The notes under the pieces were generated by a model that was not told the DNA's origin, did not search any database, and saw nothing but the letters and a program-made list of their open reading frames with translations. Below are positions 1-11,683 of a stretch of DNA of 64,000 nt, piece by piece. The position numbers and the translations under genes were made by a program. The stretch lies in NCBI GenBank assembly GCA_963556495.2, contig OY747713.1, positions 39,475,461 to 39,539,460 of the forward strand, written 5' to 3'. Positions within the stretch are counted from its first letter, which is position 1, and every line of letters starts with the position of its first letter. This DNA comes from Valencia hispanica. Taxonomy: Eukaryota > Chordata > Actinopteri > Cyprinodontiformes > Valenciidae.

Positions 1-370
1 AACAAGATGGGAGTGAGATCTGCTGTGATGTGTGGTGTGAAGAAAGTGGCAGTGACAGGAGGTAAAGCTGAAGGTGTCAGTGCTGAAGATTGGTAAGATT
101 TTACAGAAGTGGCCAAAATGGACAGGGTTAGCAACAAGTTTACTGACAGGCAGGTCAGCTTGACCTGGAGTTAAAAAGACAAGGCTGAGATGGTTTGGAC
201 GTGTGTTGTGAGAGACAGTGGATATTTTGGATAAAGGATGACGAATATGGAGCTGCCAGGGATACTAGAAAAGGAAGACCACTGGGGAAATTAATGAATT
301 TCCTGTAGTAGATAAGCAGAGGGTTCAAAGAGGAGAATGCTTGGGATATGTAAGAAGGGAGAAAATGAGA
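1..370 (+). mobile_element. Degraded RTE-like LINE 3' fragment
   Basis: The plus strand contains AGGCTGAGATGGTTTGGACG, GAGAGACAGTGGATATTTTG and GGAGCTGCCAGGG followed by GGAAGACCACTGG. In this order they are the end of the reverse-transcriptase protein of a common fish RTE-type LINE (RLRWFG... GRP). Stops and small indels break the frame throughout. Confidence 0.7.
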
Positions 371-984
371 CATACTATGTAGAAATAAGTAAAAAAGTTA
401 ACCTAATTAGTTGAAAGCTTATTAGTTTTCATTATTTTTTTTATTTTTCACATAGTAATTTAGTTGAATGTTACTGGCTTAAGAAGTGTGTGGATTAAAT
501 AGTTTTAACTGGAAGGTTGAATTATTTTATTAATAAACTAATATTTTGGAGAGAAGTTGTTTGGGTTTATTCTATGTATGTGCAGAGCTATGCTGTCCGA
601 GAACATCAGTGCTGAACTTAATCCTTCATCTATTGTTATTTAATATCCAAGCCTTATTAGGCAGGTATTCATAGGCAATAACTGAGACTGAAACTATTTG
701 GCAATTATATTCTTGATAATCAGGTGGTGCCCCGACTTAGTCATTTTGATCTAAATTATTAATTTTGTTATTAATTATCTTTGGGATTTATCAAACTGGC
801 ATTCATAGCCAAACCAAACCTATTGTTCTACAACACTTACCTGTCTGCTGTGTTTGTTGACTAAGCAAATTTCTGAGGCCCTCATAGGACAGCTGGATTT
901 ATACAGAGATTAAATCATATTGAGGTGCACTCTTGTTTCTTATTAGTGTGTCTGCCTCTTTAGTCTGATACTCCAAAATAAATT
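371..984. other. AT-rich stretch with one Tc1-like scrap
   Basis: Mostly unassigned. About 840-945 (GACAGCTGGATTTATACAGA and AGGTGCACTCTTG) is the kind of text found at the ends of Tc1-like elements. No gene is visible. Confidence 0.4.
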
Positions 985-1279
985 CTTCAGAAATTATCTG
1001 TCTACTTTTAAGACCAGGATTAAAACGTTCCTTTTTGATAAAGCTTATAGTTAGATTTGCTTAGCTCATCCCGAGCTATCTCTGTAGTTACAGTATGCTG
1101 CTATACGCTTAGACTGTTCGAGGACAGACTGACCCCTTTTCTTTCTTCTGCTATTTTTGTCTTCTCCTACTCTCCAGTTGCATTATTTGCTGTTATTTGG
1201 ACTGTTAACTTTGTTTTCTTCCCAGTGTTTTTCTCTCCATAGAAGCTACACCTGGTCTGGTATCCTACTAAGTTGCAAT
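985..1279 (+). mobile_element. LINE 3' part, left piece
   Basis: It reads CTTTTAAGACCAGGATTAAA and TTTTTGATAAAGCTTATAGTT, the end of a fish LINE protein (KTRIKTFLFDKAYS). It continues with CTGCTATACGCTTAGACTGT and the 3' untranslated region. The copy is split by a hAT element at 1280-2549 and resumes at 2550. Confidence 0.75.
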
Positions 1280-2549
1280 TAGGGGTGTGCCGATTCACCA
1301 TAAATTGATTAATTGCTATGTGAAACATGCTAAATCAATGGTGAATCAAAAGTGTTAAAAAATTGCTTATTTTTCATTATAATTAAATGAGATAAACATA
1401 AAAGCAGGCATTTCGCACAGACATTTTTAAGTGACAGACCGGTGGAAACGGTATGCTGCAGCTAGTGTTTCAGCCATGCAGCACAAAATTTACAAAGCAC
1501 AGCAAATATTTTGCACTTAGATGTGAAAGAAGCACCTTTGTTGTTGTGTGTCATGTTAGCAGCAACATCTTCTTTTCATGTCCACTTTTTCGGTGCTGTC
1601 CGGGGAGTCCTCCCCAAGCACAGCGCAGTGCAGAGCAGCTCCTGTTTACCAGAAGTCAGCCTAAGTGTAGCTTTAAGCATGAAACACGAAGGAGACTTCC
1701 TTCATTCCACGACTAATGTGTGGCGTAGAGCATCGTACTCATAGCTGGCAGATTTGTTTCTGTGTATGACAGGTGGCAAACATCCCATTGGTCAAACTGA
1801 CACAAAAACTATGAAAACGCTGAACAAAGTTAGAATTGAAAAAACAGACTTGAGTATAGACTTTAAGTGTCTCTTGAAGAATGCTGATTTTTATTTTCTA
1901 TTAATTTGAAAAGAAAAATAATACTTATTTTCTCAGAATATAATTCCAGATTTTTGGGTAATTTTTGTCCTGTATAAAAAACCTATTGTTATAGGTTTAT
2001 TTTCTAATACAGAGGGTTTATTATTTCTATCTGGATTTTAAAGTAATTTCTGTAGTGGTTGACTTGTAACAGCTGAACGGAAGTTTATTTAATTATTCTT
2101 TCCAACCACATAGACAAGGAACACATTAAATATGTAAGTCAAAAGTCTTCTTTGAGTAAACAGAATATGATTGATGTGTTTAAGGATTGGACCAAGTTTC
2201 CTCTTTTATGGAAATTAAAATAAGGTCACCCTATATTATATTTAGATTGCCAACACACATTTCCTTTATTTTTCATTGAATATATGACTTGATATAATTA
2301 TGAAGCATGTTTTGGACATGTATTGGTTTGATTTGTGGTTTCAAATAAATAAAAGACAGGATTTTGGTTTGCATACTTCAATTAATGGAAACTGGATGGA
2401 TTTTAGAGTAGAAAGTAGCCATGGAAGAAATTAAGAAAGAATCCTAAATGGGGTAAAAATATGCAACAAAATAATTTGATAAATCAAATTGTAGAACCCG
2501 AATCGTAATCGAATCAAAATCGTGAGGCACCCATGATGGAACACACCTA
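1280..2549. mobile_element. Non-autonomous hAT transposon with 8-bp target duplication
   Basis: The flanks are GTTGCAAT (1272-1279) and GTTGCGAT (2550-2557), one base different. The ends are TAGGGGTGTGCCGATTC and, reversed, TAGGTGTGTTCCATC, an imperfect inverted repeat. Inner regions near both ends are rich in GATTC/GAATC words. There is no transposase frame; the open frames near 1453-1744 show no domain. It lies inside the LINE tail of 985-2997. Confidence 0.8.
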
Positions 2550-2997
2550 GTTGCGATGATGCTCCCAGTAACTGTTCATCCTCCGTGTCCTGTTATCAAC
2601 TTTTTACTTTCTTCAATATAGAAATTATTCCGTTCTTTTTGCTCTTTTTGTGTCTCTGCTCGGTCTTCTCAAACCCCGAGTCAGTTGTGGCAGATGGACT
2701 CTCATACTGAGCCAGGCTCTGGTTCTGCTGGAGGTTTCATCCTGTTAAAGGGGAGTTTTTCCTCTCGACTATCTCTGCATGCTTGCTTAGTATGAGGGAT
2801 TGCTGAGGTTGGGGAGTCTGCATCAATGGGGCACAACTTTAAGTCAATGACTCAATGCAATCTGCGGTGATTCCTTAATTAGAAAACTTTTAAACTGATA
2901 GGAATGTTTGCATTATTGTATTGAAATGACTTTTCTTGTAAAGTGCCTTGAGATTACATCTATTGTGAATCTGCGCTATATAAATAAACTAAATTGA
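2550..2997 (+). mobile_element. LINE 3' untranslated region and tail, right piece
   Basis: It contains AGCCAGGCTCTGGTTCTGCT, AGGGGAGTTTTTCCTC and the tail AAAGTGCCTTGAGATTAC followed by TATATAAATAAACTAAATTG. Minus-strand copies of the same tail occur at 40362-41080 and 48400-48730. Confidence 0.8.
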
Positions 2998-4535
2998 ATG
3001 AAAGTAAAGTGGGATGAATACAAGTATTGTATTGTATTAAAACTTTATTTTCCCAAAGGAAATTTGTCTCGGGCTTGTAGTGCCAAGGTACAACATTAAA
3101 ATACTATACATGTAATCCTACAAAACAACTAAAACGTTAAAAACAATAAACAATAAAAAGTTGCCCCAGCGCGACCGCCCTGGTCGCCACAGCGCAGCGC
3201 CCCGGTAGTTCTTTGGAGTTTGCCACAAGAGATTTTTTAGTTTGTAAAAAAAATTTAAATATGCCTCATTTTGCTTCCACTTACATTTTTTTTACTTTTT
3301 TTATTTATTTATTGTCAATTCCGTAAAATCTCAACGAAATGCATTAAAGTCAATGGTTGTAATGTGAGAAAATATGAAAAAGTTCAAATAATACGAATGT
3401 ATACGCAAGCACCCATGGTCTAATTTGTCCTAATTTCAGAATTTTTAAGGATTCCTGTATCATTGGGAAATACACGTACTGTACATACCTCTCCTGCTTG
3501 GAGTCAATCTTGTACAATGAGTACTTACTAGATGTGCGTGTGAATTCTCTACAGCCTTATACCTTCCACCTAGTATGGAGTATTTCATTAGAGGCCAGCG
3601 GGAAACGAAGGAGGGAAGGAACTGTGCCTGACCTGAGGAAATGATGCGTAGAGGAAAAGCCTGAGAGTCAGCTAGGCTGTTGTTCCCCTCAAGCACGCCA
3701 GCGGTTGTGAGAATAAGGAACTGGGATGACCGTTCTCTCCATTTATTAAGCCACCACTTAAAAAACGCGCCTCTTCGACACGCTTGATCATCTAATGACA
3801 CCTAATTATGAGAGTGGCTAATGATGGGTTCTTCGAGGTCAAGGCGTTGGCTGGTCGCCGTGCTGAGAAGGATTTTTGGAAATACAGAGGTAATTATTGG
3901 CAAGAGCTCCTCTCTCATTAGAAACCCTCTGTATCTGAGCAGTGCACAGAGAGTGAGAAGAGAATCTAATTATCGCCCTCTTCTCACCAACCCCTCCGCG
4001 ACATCAATACTCCATTACAGCACCTTGTCCCCGGAGTACAGACAAACTCTGACTCCCATGCAGGTGCGGCGAACACGTCCACATGTACGTGCAGCCATAA
4101 TGCATGAAAGATTACACGCTTTGTTTTGTTTGCTGCTGCATGTCAGCTCTGAACATCAGAATTTGAAATTTGTTGCACAGACTTTTAGTTTTCGCATGAC
4201 AACAAATTCTTGCAAGAAAGAAAAACAACAAAAACTTTTTGTTGAACTACAAGACGCTCCCCAGAGACGTATTCTGTGAGAGTTTTCACTTGGATTTGGG
4301 TTATAATGAGGTGTTCTGCTGAAAACAAATGAGAAGCCCTGACAGGATTTCATGTGACTTCACTGGGCCAGATGGAGCTTGACGTGGAACAGCAGCTCTT
4401 CATAATTGTTGTCTGTGTGCTGATTTTTACAAAATGATAAACACAGCAGCGCCTGAGTTTAGGCTGTATCTCCTGTAGAGTTCCAGGAAATCTATGATAT
4501 CATAAATGGGGTTTTTAGGACGACTGAGCAAGCTG
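2998..4535. other. Mostly unassigned; short repeat scraps, then a possible low-copy block
   Basis: At 3030-3080, TTTATTTTCCCAAAGGAAAT with TTTGTCTCGG resembles a reversed LINE tail. At 3160-3215 there is a short GC-rich scrap. 3460-4280 carries no known repeat, and the frames on both strands there (113 and 152 codons) lack any recognisable domain. I do not call them genes. Confidence 0.4.
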
Positions 4536-4537
4536 TA

Positions 4538-5141
4538 CAGTGCATCCCGAAAGTGTTCATAACTATTGTAGTTTTTTTAATGTTTTCACCTTACAAACAC
4601 ATAAAGATGGGTATAATTGTGAAGTAGAGAGAAAATCATTTTTCAACATTGTTACAACATGCCATGCATATGTATTCAGCCCACAATTCTTCATAAAATG
4701 AGCTTCCACTACAATTAAAGCTGCAGGGTTTTTTTTGGAGGGGATATCTACAAATTTTGCATCTAGAGAATTTCCCCCTCTTTCTTCTTTGAAAGATAGC
4801 TCAAGCTCAATGAGTTTGGATGGAGAACGTCTGTGAACATAAATTCACAATGTGAATGTTTTGTTTAGGGTGATGTATGTTGTTAGGCAGACTTGGACTC
4901 ACATTTTCTTATGGCTTTCTTTCAACACAACCTTTCTTTTTTGCCACTTTTCTGTAATGACCAGATTTGTTGGGTGCATGGCCAATTGTTGTCCATCAAC
5001 AGATTCTCCTACGTGAGCTGTAGATCTCTGCAACCCCTCCAGAGTTACCATAGGCCTCTCTGTTTAATGGTCTCCTTGCCGGCTTCTTGGTTTAAGTGAG
5101 CGGTCATATTTTGGTAGGATGCAGTTGTGCCATACTCTTTT
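4538..5141 (-). mobile_element. Tc1-like transposon relic
   Basis: It begins after TA with CAGTGCATCCCGAAAGTGTT, a Tc1-type terminus. 4895-5130 on the plus strand reads ATTTTCTTATGGCTTTCTTT, CAACAGATTCTCCTACGTGAG and CCTCCAGAGTTACCATAGGC. This is the reverse complement of the N-terminal transposase region of common fish Tc1 elements. It is heavily mutated. Confidence 0.7.
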
Positions 5142-5143
5142 TA

Positions 5144-5628
5144 CAGTACACATCCATCTATTTGTGACTCAGGATTCGCAGATTCAACTAATCAGGAATT
5201 CTTCTGTAGAACGCAAGGCCAAATAATTTGCAGAAAACCTGTCTCTTCACTGTTTGTTTGTTTTTGTAGAGTGTATCTAAAATATTTGAACGAAAATGGA
5301 ACTTGGGAAGCTGAAATACCTAGGCGCAATGCTACTTGACTTGATACTGACTGGCGTTTGCAAAGCAGCCGATCAAGGATTGCCATTTATTTTCCTTAGC
5401 AGTGATTGCCTGTACCCCAAGAGTGGAAATAAGGGAGATTGGGGATGCTAGCTTCTGCAGTAGTTCTAAGACGGTTTCCACTATCCGTATTAATGCGAAT
5501 TAATGTAAAGTTAGTGTTGGAACTATTAGAATAGGCAGGTATCGGTGTTTTAGAGGGAGTTTCGCACATTTGTGGATTTGAGCAAAGGACGGGTGGCCTT
5601 AACCTCCACGAATACCAGGGATCCACAG
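5144..5628 (+). mobile_element. Pogo-like MITE, copy 1
   Basis: The right end reversed is CTGTGGATCCCTGGTATTCG and is followed by TA. The internal text (TGGAACTTGGGAAGCTGAAA, GGCGTTTGCAAAGCAGCC) also occurs at 20610-20945 and, reversed, at 35799-36264. The left end near 5144 is poorly conserved. Confidence 0.6.
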
Positions 5629-8045
5629 TATTTTCAGATGGTTTAATAGTTCTTTTATGATGCTGTTTGTTTGTTTGTTTGCTGTTTCCAAACCTTTGCA
5701 GAACAGATGGGTTTTACAGAGATTACATTTTACACAATCTTCGAATTAGGTGACTTCTGAAGTTTCTGAAACCGTATCGGCGTATGAGGGGCTTAATACA
5801 TTTGCACTCTTTTTTTATGTTTTTCACTACTCCACAATTCATATTTCAAAACATCCGTATGTGAGTCAATGACAAAATCTTGTAACACTGAATGTCTGGT
5901 TGGAACATGATCAAATTTGAACCAATTCAAGTGGTGAGAACACTTTTGCAAGGCACTAAAACTCCAACCTAGCTGACCAAAGCACCTTTTCAACCTGCCG
6001 TCCATCTCAACATTTGTCATACTCCACCTCCTGTAACATGACAGCTGGCTGACTTATAACAACTGTGTCTTAAAAGGGAGGCATAGCTACAAAGTCAAAG
6101 TTACATCAGCCTGTGTGAAGTTGACCTGCTGACTTGCAGTTAGCAGGAACAGGTTGTTGCAACATCTCTGATTTAAGGTAATCAGCTTTGATCTAACTGA
6201 AGGGTCTGGGAACAGCAAAATCCAGGCTTTGTTGTATACAAAAGTCAGCTCTCTGACCAATGGTCCAAACTGCTGAAATAACTGCAATATCTCTTGTTTC
6301 TGAGTCGGGAAAGAAAATTTTATTGGACTCTACTATTGTTGCAAAGACCTGAAAAGGGTAGATACGGGTAGGAGACTGTGAAAATTGAAGGCCTCAGTGG
6401 TCTTCTGTTAACTTGAAACTGTGACCTCTGAGCGGAGTTATTGACTTCAGCAGATCCCAGGAACAATCTCAGATATCTCTGTCCATTTGAGCACAGTTCA
6501 AGGAACAGCCAAGATACTGCACAGAACATTCAGTGCCTCTAGACAATAGTAATATGTTTGATTATATGTTGTTAGATTAAACTTTTACCTATGGAGAGTA
6601 TCATCATTGGATATGACCATAAATATCAGTATCAATAAGCAGCATTAGTATCATTGCTCAGAGTATTAAAATACTAACAATACACTTTCCTGCAAGACGT
6701 ATTTCCCTACAGGGACTATAAAAAAGTGATAATAATACTGATAGACAGCCATGGTCATAGGTGGAAGGGAAAATTGAGAACCAATCGACACTGCTTTTTT
6801 TTAACATTGGTTTCATTTGTGAAAGGAGTAATTAGCTATGTTGGTTTCACAAGCAGGTGATTATTGTCTATGTGTAACTAAAAGATTATCAAACAAGTTT
6901 TTACAAAAGCGGAGCTCAGGGTGAGTTAGAAAACGTTTACCGCAAGTTGCCTTGGGAATCTCCTGAATCTGGATTCAGTCTCGTCTTTAAAGTTTCAAGT
7001 TCATGGTTAAAGTTTAAGAGGCCACAGAGGAGCTGAGATGCATCTGCGGATGCACTTTCAGACCCTGTGCTTATTGTTTTACCACAGGCGCTTTGCCGGC
7101 ACTCTAATATCTAATGTTGAATTGGAAGTTTGTAGGCGAAGGGCAAAGGCTTTCAGGAGGAATTGAGATAAGTTGGACTGGAGTTTGTTTGGCTCACCCA
7201 CTCAGCACTCAAGCAGCACTACAGCAAGTGGGTGTTTTTATTTTTTTTGTTTCTTCCATTTCTCTATGACAAAGAGATGGAAGGAAATGGAAGATCGACC
7301 AAAAGATGAGCAGACTCAGCGAGGCATGTGAAACGGAGGGATGGGGTAGCGAAGTGAGAATTCTGTGTTCCAGGCTGCATGTGAAGGGGAGAGAAAGGTT
7401 TGCATAGGGAGGATATATTACATGTAATTCCATTAGTGTGTGTAATGGTGCTGAAAGACTGCGTGCTGTGCTGTTGACCATGATGATAGTAGAAGTTGAA
7501 TTAAACGGTCCCTGTCAGGCAGCGCCAGTCACATACTGAGCTATCAAAAACAAACAGTTCTTTTTATACTCGGCCTATGACTACACATCAAACCGAGCCT
7601 TCTGGTTGGCTGCCAGAGGGTGTCCTCAGCGCAAGATGAACTCAGTAATGATGACTCTTCGTAATTACCTTTGTAGAGCGGGTGAATTTATGTTCAGCAT
7701 GGTGTGGGCTCAGGTAATTGGATGGCACATTACTAGCTGAAGGATAGTGGTAGTATGATAATTGCAAGATAATTGTGGAATACCAAAAGTGGTTAAAAAG
7801 ACATCTGAGCTGCCTTTAAATTAAAGTTGTTAACAATGCAACCCTGCTTTCAAAAATTGTAATCAGGGTTTTTCCACCAAACCAGTTCTAGTGACTAGGT
7901 TTGATCAAAACCATACTATTTGTGGTTTTTTTCTGTGTCAGTGCTAGCACTAACTCTTTTCTGAGCTATAGAGCCACTTTAGCTAGTGGTGAAGGCCATC
8001 AGCCATGTTCAAACTCCCATCAGTTAGTTTTGCATTCAATTTCCT
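5629..8045. other. Long stretch without a recognised gene or element
   Basis: There is a (GTTT) run near 5663-5683. Open frames are short and domain-free. 7560-7760 is repeat-free, with several TAATTA-like words in a less AT-rich setting. The function of the block is unknown. Confidence 0.4.
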
Positions 8046-9346
8046 TACAGTGGGTTGAAAAACTATTGATCCTATTTTTCAAATTTTGTCCCATTACAAC
8101 ACCAAACTTCAAGGGTTTTTTTTAGACTTTTTGTAACTGGCTACTATTACATTGCTTTAACAAATAAAAATCTGAAAAGGTTTGTATGCATTTATATACA
8201 ACCCATCGAATCAGATCCCCTTCAATAAAGCCAATTGCCTACAGAAGTCATCAAATAAATTCTAAATAAAGACTATTTGTGCATACTTTAACCTCAGTGT
8301 AAATGTTAGTTTTGTAAAAGTCTCAGCTTTTTTTTGTTTTGCTTTTTTATGCGAACATTAGTTAAACTGAATCATTAAGACTAAGGAACACAGAAGACAG
8401 TAGTGGTTAAAATAAGTCTTGTACATGTCAACATTGTTCTCAGCTCTATTTTCATTTTCGAAAGGAGCCATTGAAATTGAGTTCACACCAGATGTCTTTA
8501 ACAACCCAAGTAATTCACGCATGCAAAGAGGATTAGTTTCAAAAATAAAGCTGTGTGGAAAAACTGGAATGGTACAGAGAACAAGTGTTGCACACATGAA
8601 GAAACAGATATCCAAGAATGCACAGAAAGCCATAAAACCAACTGAAATCCGTTAGTGTTTAGAAAGCATTTCTACTGCTATGTGCATATCAATATCAACT
8701 GGTGTCATATTAACTTGCAGCCTAGAAAAAGGTTTCTAATAACCAGAGTATTGCACAGAGTTGTACGACTGGAAAAGCAATGTGACCTGCACAAAAAAGT
8801 TCCCGTTGCAAAGCCTACTAATAGCATTGGTTACAGTTGCCTTTGTAAGCTTTTTAAATTGGAAAAAGGAACATAATTTTACCGCAAGCCCCATTCAGGT
8901 GCCTCTTTCTGACATTAGATTAGATTTCTGACATTAGAGTCAAAAAAACAATCACAAGAGTTAACAAGCCATGGAGTACTTGAAGAGAGCTTCAGAACGA
9001 CCTGAACATACCATGCAAAGGTTTTCCCATGAAAGCACTAAGTAATGCACTAAATTATAAAGGTCTCTATAAACACTTGCTGCGCAAGACTCCACTGCTG
9101 AGTAAAAATCACGTTCAAGCTTGTGGAGCACACTATGTTTGGAGGAAGGAATGAAATATTTCTTCACATCAACCCAAAAGCAGCATGCCAAGAGCACAGT
9201 TTGCAGCTGGGAACATCATGGTGTGGGGTTTCTTGCAGCAAACAGAGTTGGCAAACTTCACATATTTGAAGGGAGGATGATTGGAAATACATTTTTGATA
9301 GGAATCTGAAAACAAAACGAGTGTGGATTTCCAAACAAGACAATAG

Positions 9347-9670
9347 TGTCACGATGTGACTTTTTACCTCGGTTTCTGTCTCCTGTTGTCTGTTAATTGC
9401 CTCCAGCTGCCCCGTATTTCCCTTATTGTCACCTTAATTACCTCCCCTGTGTATTTAAGCCTTTTTCCTCCCTATGCTTGTCGCCGAATTGGCGTCGTTT
9501 GTCATCGTCGTCAGTGTCAGCGGAATTGTTGCTTTTGTCCTGTGATCTGTTCTCTGTTGGTCATCCTATAAGTCTCGTGACATTGAACCTCCTAAGTTTG
9601 TTCAGCATTAAAGAGTCTTTATGCTGCACTTCTGCCTGTCTGCGCTTGAGTCCAACCACAAATCATGACA
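9347..9670 (+). repeat. 5' LTR
   Basis: It runs from TG to CA (TGTCACGATG to AATCATGACA). 9500-9670 aligns with 10275-10459 with few differences, including CATTGAACCTCCTAAGTTTG in both. Confidence 0.75.
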
Positions 9671-10274
9671 GTACAAACAGTCACAAGGACTCAGCAGCAG
9701 ATGAGAAACTGACCTTGCTTCAATTGACCTTGCTTCAATGGTTGACCAGGGAGGCGGCTAAAAGCGTTTCCCCACTGAGAGACTCACTTTTCTGGTGATC
9801 AAGGCTGGTGTTCTGTCCCCGCAATTCTTCTCCCAGGGTCGGCATGGACAAAGTCGATGGGCTGCCCCTACTCTTCTCCAGGGGGGTCCGGCCGCCCCTA
9901 CTCCTCTCCAGGGGGGCCTGGCCACCATCTCAAGAAGCTGCTCCTCGTTGTGACCTTACGGCCACAGCTATCTCTTGCCTTCAGCAGCCTGTTCAGGGAT
10001 CGCCTCCTTCCCCTCTCCAGCATGACAGAGTTCCGGCGCCGTCTTCTCACCGGCTTGTTCCTGTTCCTGCTCCGCGTTGCTCCCAAGTTCCTGCTCTGCG
10101 TCGCTCCGTAGTTCCGGCTCCGCAACGCTCCCAAGTTCCTGTTTATGCTCCGCAATGCACCCAAGTTCCTGTTCCTTCCCCGCGTCGCTCCCGAATTCCT
10201 GAGTCGGCGCCTGATGCTCCAGTTCTGACGCTACGTTGCTTCAGGGCTCCCGTCCAGGCGTCCACATCCTCCGA

Positions 10275-10459
10275 GATCATCGTCGTCAGTGTTAGCGTTA
10301 TTGCCGCTTTCGTCCAGTGATACGTTCTCTGTTGCTCATCCTAGTAAATCTTGTGACATTGAACCTCCTAAGTTTGTTCCCTGACTGGATTCATTATTAA
10401 AGAGTCTCTACACTGCACCTCTGCCTGTCTGCGCTTGAGTCTGACCACACATCATGACA
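10275..10459 (+). repeat. 3' LTR, 5' part missing
   Basis: It matches the last about 185 bp of the 5' LTR and ends CACATCATGACA. One extra stretch near 10380-10393 (CCTGACTGGATTC) is absent from the 5' LTR. The LTR start is gone, so the element was deleted across its interior and LTR. Confidence 0.7.
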
Positions 10460-10956
10460 AATAGTCTCTAAAGTCAGCACAGGACCCTCTGGTCTTCAGT
10501 TAGCTTTATATATCTTCAATTCAATACAAATCATTTTACTAACAGGACCACTCCACCTATTTAATGTTCTATCTCTAAAACCAGAGTGCATAGAAAGGAC
10601 CTCTAGAACCTTGAAGAGTTGAAGGAAGTTTGTTTGGAGGAATGGGTCAAAATCACACCTCTGCAATTCATGTGACCAGTTTTTCTATAGCCTACAGATG
10701 TTTTAAAGTTGTCACTACCAAGAAAGGCTTTTCCCAAAAGTAATTCATTAATTTCTGTAAAATGTGTTCAATACATATAGTCTGTGTCATTTCAATTTTC
10801 ACCCATACTTTATATGTGAACTAACTTTGGTTTGTATCTTTGTATATGTAGACTTGAGTTTTTGCCTAGATGTGGTATTAATTCTATTGTACTGGCTTCA
10901 GTAGAAATATTTAAACTGAGAAAACATAGAGGTGTTCAATAGTTATTTTAGTCCCG

Positions 10957-11319
10957 TAGCAAATCCACCATGACATAACTGTCTACATGAACTGACAAAG
11001 AGAAAATGAATCAGAGAAGGAACCAAGCAGTACAATGATCAGTTATAAGGTATTGCTCTAAGAAAACCATACAAAAAGGCTATTTACAATTTGCCACAAG
11101 TTTCAAGGACATGTTTAACATCGCGACGAAGGTACACTGGTCTGATGTGACCAAAATTGAACTTTTTGGCCTTCATGCAAAACATGTTTTTAGAAAAAGT
11201 AACACTGTGCCTGACCTTAAACACACCACCCCCACTGTTTCACAGTGGGGGCACCGTCACGCTGTTTAGTAACTTTTCTTCAATTAGGCCTGGAAGCAAT
11301 GATGTATTTGAATGGCTAA
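10957..11319 (+). mobile_element. Second Tc1-like relic, left piece
   Basis: It contains CTGGTCTGATGTGACCAAAA and ATTGAACTTTTTGGCC followed by ACTGTTTCACAGTGGGGGCA. This is the [11 protein letters not shown] to TVKHGGGS region of a plus-strand Tc1 transposase, with stops. It is cut at 11317-11319 by the Harbinger element and resumes at 18844. Confidence 0.75.
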
Positions 11320-11614
11320 TGGACCTTTTCCACTATTCAGCCCGGCTCGACTCAACTCGGCCCCGGTTCCATGGCTTTTCCATTGGCATAAGTCCGGCCA
11401 AGCTGTTCCCATTTTTGGTACCAACTTTGCTGTGTGGTTAAAATGTTGCGTTTTTGGACCTGCTTGGCACGGCTGTCGGTCAGTGATTGGCTGGAGGGTG
11501 GAGTCACTGGTTGCATTGACGGACTTAAGTAACAATAACCAGACTGCTATTTTTTAAACTCACTACAATAACTGGAGGCGTGTAGTTTTTGCTGAAGAAC
11601 AACATCAAAACCAG

Positions 11615-11683
11615 TGCCATGGTCCAATGCGGAGGTGCAGGCGTTTCAGAGCTTGTTGGCTGAAGATCAGATTAAGGCCATGT
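11615..11683 (+). pseudogene. Harbinger Myb/SANT-like protein, N-terminal remnant
   Basis: The plus frame reads WSNAEVQAFQSLLAEDQIK, the first helix region of the Myb-like DNA-binding protein carried by PIF/Harbinger elements. It is broken after this by a MITE. The companion piece is at 12226-12380. Confidence 0.65.

Larger units (their letters stand above)
9347..10459 (+). mobile_element. Internally deleted LTR retrotransposon with 5-bp target duplication
   Basis: The flanks are AATAG at 9342-9346 and 10460-10464. The element starts TGTCACGATGTG and ends CATGACA. The 5' LTR is 9347-9670 and the 3' LTR survives only as about 10275-10459. The interior (9671-10274) has no gag or pol domain. 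It holds proline-rich imperfect tandem repeats around 10040-10215 (AAGTTCCTGCTCTGCGTCGC units), similar to the spacer found between pol and the 3' LTR of fish Gypsy elements. No clear primer-binding site is seen. It is non-autonomous and inserted in a Tc1-like element. Confidence 0.75.
8048..10956 (+). mobile_element. Tc1-like transposon split by an LTR element
   Basis: The left end after TA is CAGTGGGTTGAAAAACTATT. The right end reversed is CGGGACTAAAATAACTATTG and is followed by TA. Broken plus-strand transposase text is visible: GKTGMVQRTSVAHMKKQISK near 8550-8620, and GNIMVWG-type text near 9215 (frame 9121-9309). The frame near 9330 ends in a KQDN at the place of the catalytic aspartate, exactly where the LTR element enters. 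After 10465 it continues with LKELKEVCLEEWVKIT-type text. Without the insertion the element is about 1.8 kb. Confidence 0.75.

Noticed and set aside
1453..1744. Overlapping open frames inside the hAT element
   Set aside because: No transposase or BED-finger motif. They lie in a non-autonomous element and overlap each other.
3821..4279. 152-codon open frame on the plus strand
   Set aside because: No domain, no splice or promoter context, basic low-complexity composition, and an overlapping open frame on the other strand. Best explained by chance.
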